Source of the DNA: Marinosulfonomonas sp.
GTDB lineage: Bacteria; Pseudomonadota; Alphaproteobacteria; Rhodobacterales; Rhodobacteraceae
Reading direction: 5' to 3'
Assembly (NCBI GenBank): GCA_022712735.1
Contig: JAFLKA010000474.1
Coordinates: 1 to 8,180, forward strand
DNA length: 8,180 bases
The position numbers and the translations under genes were made by a program. Positions within the stretch are counted from its first letter, which is position 1; every line of letters begins with the position of its first letter. This document shows positions 4,302-8,180 of this stretch, piece by piece. The notes beneath the pieces were generated by a model, which did not search any database, was not told the origin of the DNA, and was given only the letters and a program-made list of their open reading frames with translations.

Positions 4302-6749
4302 TCATGCCCGCATGTTCGCTCCATTGGCATCATAGAGCGGCGCACCCTGCACTTCAGCGACATACATCTGGCCCAGAATTTCGACTTCAAGCTTGGTACC
4401 CGCAGCCGCATGTTTCGTGCTGACATAGCCCATTGCCATGGATTTTTTCACGTGATGCGCATAACCGCCTGATGAAATATAACCAACTGCGTCACCATTC
4501 AGCAGGATCGCTTCGTCCCCCGACACATCAATGCCATCGACATCGATCACCAGCGTCACCAGCTTGCGTTTCGGGCCGGTTTTGCGTTCGGTCTCGGCGG
4601 CCTCTTTGCCAATGAAATCCTTCTTCCAGTTAATGAAAACATCCATGCCGCTTTCGGCAGCGGTGAAATCGGGCCGGAAATCCAGCGTCCAGACGCCCCA
4701 GGCCTTTTCCAGCCGCATCGACATCAGCGCACGCGCGCCATACCAGCGATAGCCCAGATCGGTGCCAGCTTCCTCGACCGCATCGCTCAGGCGCAGCAGG
4801 TATTGCGGCTTGCAGTAAATCTCGTAGCCAAGCTCGCCCGAAAAACTGATCCGCACCAGTTTCACCGGCACCCCACCAACAAATGTCTCGCGGATATCGC
4901 GGAACTTAAACGCATCGCTGCTGACATCATCACGGGTGATCCGGTCCAGCAATTCGCGGGATTTGGGGCCGGAAATGGCGATGCCGTGCCAATTATCGGA
5001 TACGTTTTCGTATTGCACATCATCGGGCAGGTCACGCTCAAACCAGCGCCGATGCGCCTCTTGCACAGTGCCCGAACCGAACAGCATAAAGTGATCATCA
5101 GCCAGACAAGCCACCGTCAGATCACCATACAGCCGCCCCTTTGGGGTCAGCATCGGGGTTAGCGTCACGCGGCCAACTTTTGGCACATACCCCGCCAGAA
5201 CCTTGTTCAGATACTCACGCGCACCAGCGCCCTTGAACTCATGCTTGGCAAAATTGGCAATCTCGATACCGCCCACATCTTCACGCACGGATTTGATCTC
5301 GCGGGCCACATAGTCGTGGCTGCGGTTACGCTGGAAAGTAGGCTCCTCATAGGCATCCTCCGGCCCATCAGCGAACCACAGCGCATTTTCCAGACCAAAG
5401 CCCTGCCCCATCCGCGCCCCCTTGGCGACCAAACGGTCATAAAGGGCCGTGGTTTTCTGCATCCGGCCCTTGGGCAGGGTTTCATTGGGGAAGGTCATCA
5501 CAAATCGCCGCTCGTAGTTCTCGGCCGACTTTACTGTACCCCAGTCCGGTGAGGCCCAATTACCAAACCGCGCCACATCCATCGCCCACACATCAATCGA
5601 CGGCTCGCCGTCAATCATCCATTCCGCCATGGTCAGGCCAACGCCACCGCCCTGACAAAAACCCGCCATCACGCCCACCGCACACCAGTAATTTGTCATG
5701 CCCGGGACAGGGCCGATCATCGGGTTACCATCGGGACCGAATGTGAACGGCCCGTTAATGATATCCTTGATCCCCGCCTCGCCAATCGCCGGAATACGCT
5801 CGAACGACATTTCCAGACGTTCGGCGATCCGGTCCAGATCGGGCGGCAGCAACTCGTGGCCGAAATCCCACGGCACACCGTCCACTTTCCACGGGGTCGA
5901 GGTCGGCTCGTATGTGCCCAGCAACATGCCTTGGCCTTCTTGGCGGAAATAGATGTTGGCCTCGTAATCAATACCGGCAGGCAGACGGGTCGGGTGATCT
6001 ATCACCGCCTGAATTTTATCGGTGATAAGATAGTGATGTTCCATTGGTTGCACCGGAATATGGATGCCCTGCATATGGCCCAACTCCCGCGCCCACAGAC
6101 CCGCGCAATTGACGATCATTTCAGCGTTGATCTTGCCCTTGGGCGTGGTTACATCCCAGCTGCCATCGGTGCGCTGGGTGGTGGCCGTCACCGGCGTATG
6201 GGTGAAATACTGTGCCCCGTGCACCTTGGCCGCCTTGGCAAAAGCATAGGTCGCGCCGGAGGGGTCCAGATCACCATCCTGATCATCCCACAGCACTGCG
6301 TGGTAGTGTTTTGGATCAATCAGCGGGTGGCGCTCAGCCATCTCTTTGGGGCTGATGAATTCCTGGTTCAGCCCCATATACCGCGCCTTTGAACGCTCGC
6401 GTTTCAGGTAGTCATACCACTCAGGGGTCGAGGCCAGATAGAAACCGCCAGTGATATTCAGGCCCACGGAATGACCGCTGAGTTCTTCTATTTCTTTATA
6501 CAGATCAATGGTATAGCTTTGCAGGCGGCTGATGTTCGGGTCGGACGACAACGTATGGATTTGCCCCGCAGCGTGCCAGCTTGAGCCGGATGTCAGTTCG
6601 TCGCGTTCCAGCAAAACCACGTCCTTCCAGCCAAATTTCGCCAGATGGAACAGGATCGAGCAGCCAACCACCCCGCCGCCAATCACCACGACCTTGGCGT
6701 GGGTTGGTAGCTGTTTGCCACCGCTATCGTCTTTTTGAATTTCGGGCAT
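4302..6749 (-). CDS. Dimethylglycine/sarcosine dehydrogenase-like flavoprotein with folate-binding domain
   Basis: An 815-residue FAD enzyme that should oxidatively demethylate an N-methyl amino compound and pass the one-carbon unit to tetrahydrofolate. It begins with a Rossmann motif VVVIGGGVVG (20-29) and E48 for the ribose. SGSSWHAAG holds H59, the position that carries covalent FAD in DMGDH. MEHHYL (236-241) lies where the family places its active-site histidine. The DAO domain runs to about 390, then an FAO-type linker domain to about 440. The C-terminal half is a T-protein (GCV_T) fold with LYGDLTV, where D543 matches the catalytic/folate aspartate, SFSGELGYE (635-643), KDFIGKEAA (710-718) and a GCV_T_C-like end (about 725-815). 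Length and order match DMGDH/SARDH homologues. AAGGA precedes the ATG at 6749 by seven bases, and only 10 bases separate it from the upstream enolase-superfamily gene. The exact substrate (dimethylglycine, sarcosine or another methylated amine) is not resolved. Confidence 0.88.
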   Translation of the reverse strand: MPEIQKDDSGGKQLPTHAKVVVIGGGVVGCSILFHLAKFGWKDVVLLERDELTSGSSWHAAGQIHTLSSDPNISRLQSYTIDLYKEIEELSGHSVGLNITGGFYLASTPEWYDYLKRERSKARYMGLNQEFISPKEMAERHPLIDPKHYHAVLWDDQDGDLDPSGATYAFAKAAKVHGAQYFTHTPVTATTQRTDGSWDVTTPKGKINAEMIVNCAGLWARELGHMQGIHIPVQPMEHHYLITDKIQAVIDHPTRLPAGIDYEANIYFRQEGQGMLLGTYEPTSTPWKVDGVPWDFGHELLPPDLDRIAERLEMSFERIPAIGEAGIKDIINGPFTFGPDGNPMIGPVPGMTNYWCAVGVMAGFCQGGGVGLTMAEWMIDGEPSIDVWAMDVARFGNWASPDWGTVKSAENYERRFVMTFPNETLPKGRMQKTTALYDRLVAKGARMGQGFGLENALWFADGPEDAYEEPTFQRNRSHDYVAREIKSVREDVGGIEIANFAKHEFKGAGAREYLNKVLAGYVPKVGRVTLTPMLTPKGRLYGDLTVACLADDHFMLFGSGTVQEAHRRWFERDLPDDVQYENVSDNWHGIAISGPKSRELLDRITRDDVSSDAFKFRDIRETFVGGVPVKLVRISFSGELGYEIYCKPQYLLRLSDAVEEAGTDLGYRWYGARALMSMRLEKAWGVWTLDFRPDFTAAESGMDVFINWKKDFIGKEAAETERKTGPKRKLVTLVIDVDGIDVSGDEAILLNGDAVGYISSGGYAHHVKKSMAMGYVSTKHAAAGTKLEVEILGQMYVAEVQGAPLYDANGANMRA

Positions 6750-6759
6750 GATATATCCT

Positions 6760-7926
6760 TTAGTTTAGAGGCAAGCGGCGGAATTTGCCGGGCATTGCGG
6801 GGTCATGGAAATGGTCAAGCGGGCCGTTGTCATTGAAATGGTCGTGCCAGTGTTTCAGGGCATCCATATCCAGCGTCACCCCGAGGCCGGGGCCTTCGGG
6901 CACGGAAATAACGTTGTTCTTTTGGCGGAACGGGCCGCCCTCGATCACATCACCGATTTGCCAACGAAACAGTGATTGCGATGGCTCGGTTATCCAGCCC
7001 ATCGCGGCGGACATATGCAGGTAACTGGCGGTGGCGATGCCCGCATCCCCCGAGTAACACCAGAAGCCGACATTCATCGCCTCGCAGGCGCCGATGAAAC
7101 GCACGGCGCGTGAAATGCCGCCCAGAACGGCGAAATTGGTGACGATGTAATCGGGCGCGCCCAAGGCCACGGCACGGCGAATATCAGGCACGTGGGTGGA
7201 CATGCGGATGCTGGAATGGCGGCGCAGTTCGGCCATTTCCTCGAAGGTCGCCACGGGATCCTCGTAATTGCGAATGTCAAATTGTTCGATCTCGCGGAAC
7301 ACGCGGATGGCGGTTGGCAAGGAATACTGCATGTTGCTGTCGAGCCGCAGCATCGGGCCGTCACCAAGTGCCGCGCGGATGGCTTTCACGGTTTCTATTT
7401 CCAGCTTAGGATCACCCAATATCAGCTTGCCTTCAAACATAGTCACGCCATGTTCCTCGCGCATTTGCACGCAATAATCAGCCACCGCCTCAGCCGACAT
7501 CTCGCCACCATCCCGAAACCCGAAATATTCGGTAAACGGAATTTCCTTGCGCACCGCACCGCCCAGCAGACGATACAACGGCTCGCCCGCGACCTTGCCA
7601 CGCAGATCCCACAGGGCAATTTCGATCGCACCAAAGGCTTTGACAACGGAACTATCATCGGTGTTTTGCACAATCTGCCACGGCGGCACACACAGCGCCT
7701 CGCAACCGGCAATATCCAGCGGGTCAGCCCCCGTCAGAACCTCGCCCATATGGCGGATGGTTTGCAGCACATCGACCGAGGGCGCCTCGCCCAGACCAAC
7801 CAGCCCCTGATCGGTTTCAACCTGAATGATCACCTTGGACGTGCCCGGATAATGCCCCCCCGTCCACCACAGCGGTTTTATCAGCGGGATGTTCACAGGG
7901 GTGGCAATGATGCGGCTGATTTTCAT
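6760..7926 (-). CDS. Enolase-superfamily enzyme (mandelate racemase/muconate lactonizing-type), glucarate-dehydratase-like but divergent
   Basis: A 388-residue enzyme with an N-terminal capping domain (about 1-125) and a TIM-like barrel. Enolase enzymes abstract the proton next to a carboxylate with the help of Mg2+, giving dehydration, racemisation or epimerisation. Visible barrel-end residues: K167 in FEGKLI (strand 2 base), D196 in LRLDSN and E222 in NYEDPV (metal ligands), H245 in MSTHVP where glucarate dehydratase has its asparagine ligand, and YSGDAG (291-296) where that enzyme has GSHSNNH. The C-terminal VPEGPGLGV (342-350) is typical of glucarate-dehydratase-like members. The catalytic histidine of strand 7 is therefore absent. 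I chose the ATG at 7926 because the family-type start MKISRI follows it; an in-frame GTG at 7941 overlaps the upstream gene. It lies 5 bases after the MttB-like stop and 10 before the flavoprotein. Related enzymes act on betaine-type amino acids (for example hydroxyproline-betaine epimerase), but the active site here differs, so the reaction is unknown. Confidence 0.85.
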   Translation of the reverse strand: MKISRIIATPVNIPLIKPLWWTGGHYPGTSKVIIQVETDQGLVGLGEAPSVDVLQTIRHMGEVLTGADPLDIAGCEALCVPPWQIVQNTDDSSVVKAFGAIEIALWDLRGKVAGEPLYRLLGGAVRKEIPFTEYFGFRDGGEMSAEAVADYCVQMREEHGVTMFEGKLILGDPKLEIETVKAIRAALGDGPMLRLDSNMQYSLPTAIRVFREIEQFDIRNYEDPVATFEEMAELRRHSSIRMSTHVPDIRRAVALGAPDYIVTNFAVLGGISRAVRFIGACEAMNVGFWCYSGDAGIATASYLHMSAAMGWITEPSQSLFRWQIGDVIEGGPFRQKNNVISVPEGPGLGVTLDMDALKHWHDHFNDNGPLDHFHDPAMPGKFRRLPLN

Positions 7927-7931
7927 GGTGT

Positions 7932-8180
7932 CTAATACCACGCGTCCGGCAATTCGGATTTACGACGGTCGACATAGGCCTGCAATTCCTCGCGCATGGA
8001 TTGCTCCATTGGCGGGGCCTGATAGGTTTCCAGCATGGCATTCCAGCGCTCATAGGCGCGGTGCTCCATGTCTTTTGAACCGCGTTCTTCCCAGTTCTCG
8101 ACGTTTTCGCTGTCTGACAGCGCGCTTTCGTAAAACGCGGTTTTGTAGTTGGCCATGGTGTTGCCGCAGCCCAGAAAATG
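7932..8180 (-). CDS. C-terminal end of an MttB-family (trimethylamine/betaine) methyltransferase, 5' part off window
   Basis: The frame is open to the window edge, giving the last 82 residues of a longer protein; a methionine at 8156 is internal rather than the start. The visible part reads HFLGCGNTMANY, then a region with the NWEERGSKD motif, followed by a helix-rich tail (RAYERWNAML) and PDAWY at the end. The H[FY]LG...HT-like opening, the ENW...G..D motif and the charged C-terminal helices match the C-terminus of the MttB superfamily, whose members transfer a methyl group from trimethylamine or quaternary amines such as glycine betaine to a corrinoid protein. The pyrrolysine position of true MttB would be upstream and cannot be seen; most aerobic alphaproteobacterial homologues lack it. 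The enolase-superfamily gene begins 5 bases after the stop, so the two are almost certainly cotranscribed. The family call rests on only 82 residues. Confidence 0.72.
   Translation of the reverse strand, partial: HFLGCGNTMANYKTAFYESALSDSENVENWEERGSKDMEHRAYERWNAMLETYQAPPMEQSMREELQAYVDRRKSELPDAWY

Noticed and set aside
5856..6392. 178-residue plus-strand frame inside the flavoprotein gene
   Set aside because: Antisense to the well-supported DAO domain; no family features and no ribosome site.
7192..7935. Long open frame on the plus strand (247 residues) opposite the enolase-superfamily gene
   Set aside because: It is antisense to a gene with clear family motifs, and its composition (rich in H, R and Q) is typical of a reverse-frame shadow.

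Overview
The window looks like chromosomal DNA of an alphaproteobacterium, most likely a marine Roseobacter-group member of the Rhodobacteraceae. This is inferred from gene content and protein character (an 815-residue dimethylglycine-dehydrogenase-like flavoprotein next to an MttB-family methyltransferase, a FNR-type regulator and a proteobacterial ferrochelatase) and from moderate-to-high GC. No search could be run. I see no rRNA, tRNA, CRISPR array, insertion sequence or phage gene.

Layout. (1) 1-1621, minus strand: a respiratory operon read right to left. It has two tiny single-helix membrane proteins (41 and 42 residues), then a large CydA-like (cytochrome bd superfamily) membrane protein that leaves the window at position 1 after 442 residues. 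A near-perfect FNR box (TTGAT-N4-GTCAA on the minus strand) lies about 80 bases upstream of the first small gene. (2) 1806-2108, minus: a 100-residue membrane-anchored hypothetical protein. (3) 2109-2349: a divergent promoter region with several copies of a GTTACAT half-site in inverted arrangement. (4) 2350-4105, plus: a four-cysteine FNR-type regulator overlapping hemH (ferrochelatase) by 8 bases. (5) 4106-4301: a gap between convergent genes. (6) 4302-8180, minus: a tight catabolic operon transcribed as MttB-like methyltransferase (only its C-terminal 82 residues are here), then an enolase-superfamily enzyme, then a DMGDH/sarcosine-dehydrogenase-like flavoprotein with a folate-binding domain.

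How the genes may work together. The left part reads as an oxygen-responsive respiratory module: an FNR-type iron-sulfur sensor, ferrochelatase to supply heme, and a heme-dependent bd-superfamily oxidase-like operon with an FNR box. The oxidase-like protein departs from canonical quinol-oxidising CydA: it has a signal-like N-terminus, no room for the usual Q-loop, and changes at two canonical residues. It may therefore belong to a divergent bd-type family with a different electron donor. The right part reads as a demethylation pathway for an N-methylated (betaine-like) compound. One methyl would be removed by the MttB-family protein, others oxidatively onto tetrahydrofolate by the flavoprotein, and the enolase-superfamily enzyme would epimerise or dehydrate the carbon skeleton. 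The substrate cannot be told from the sequence.
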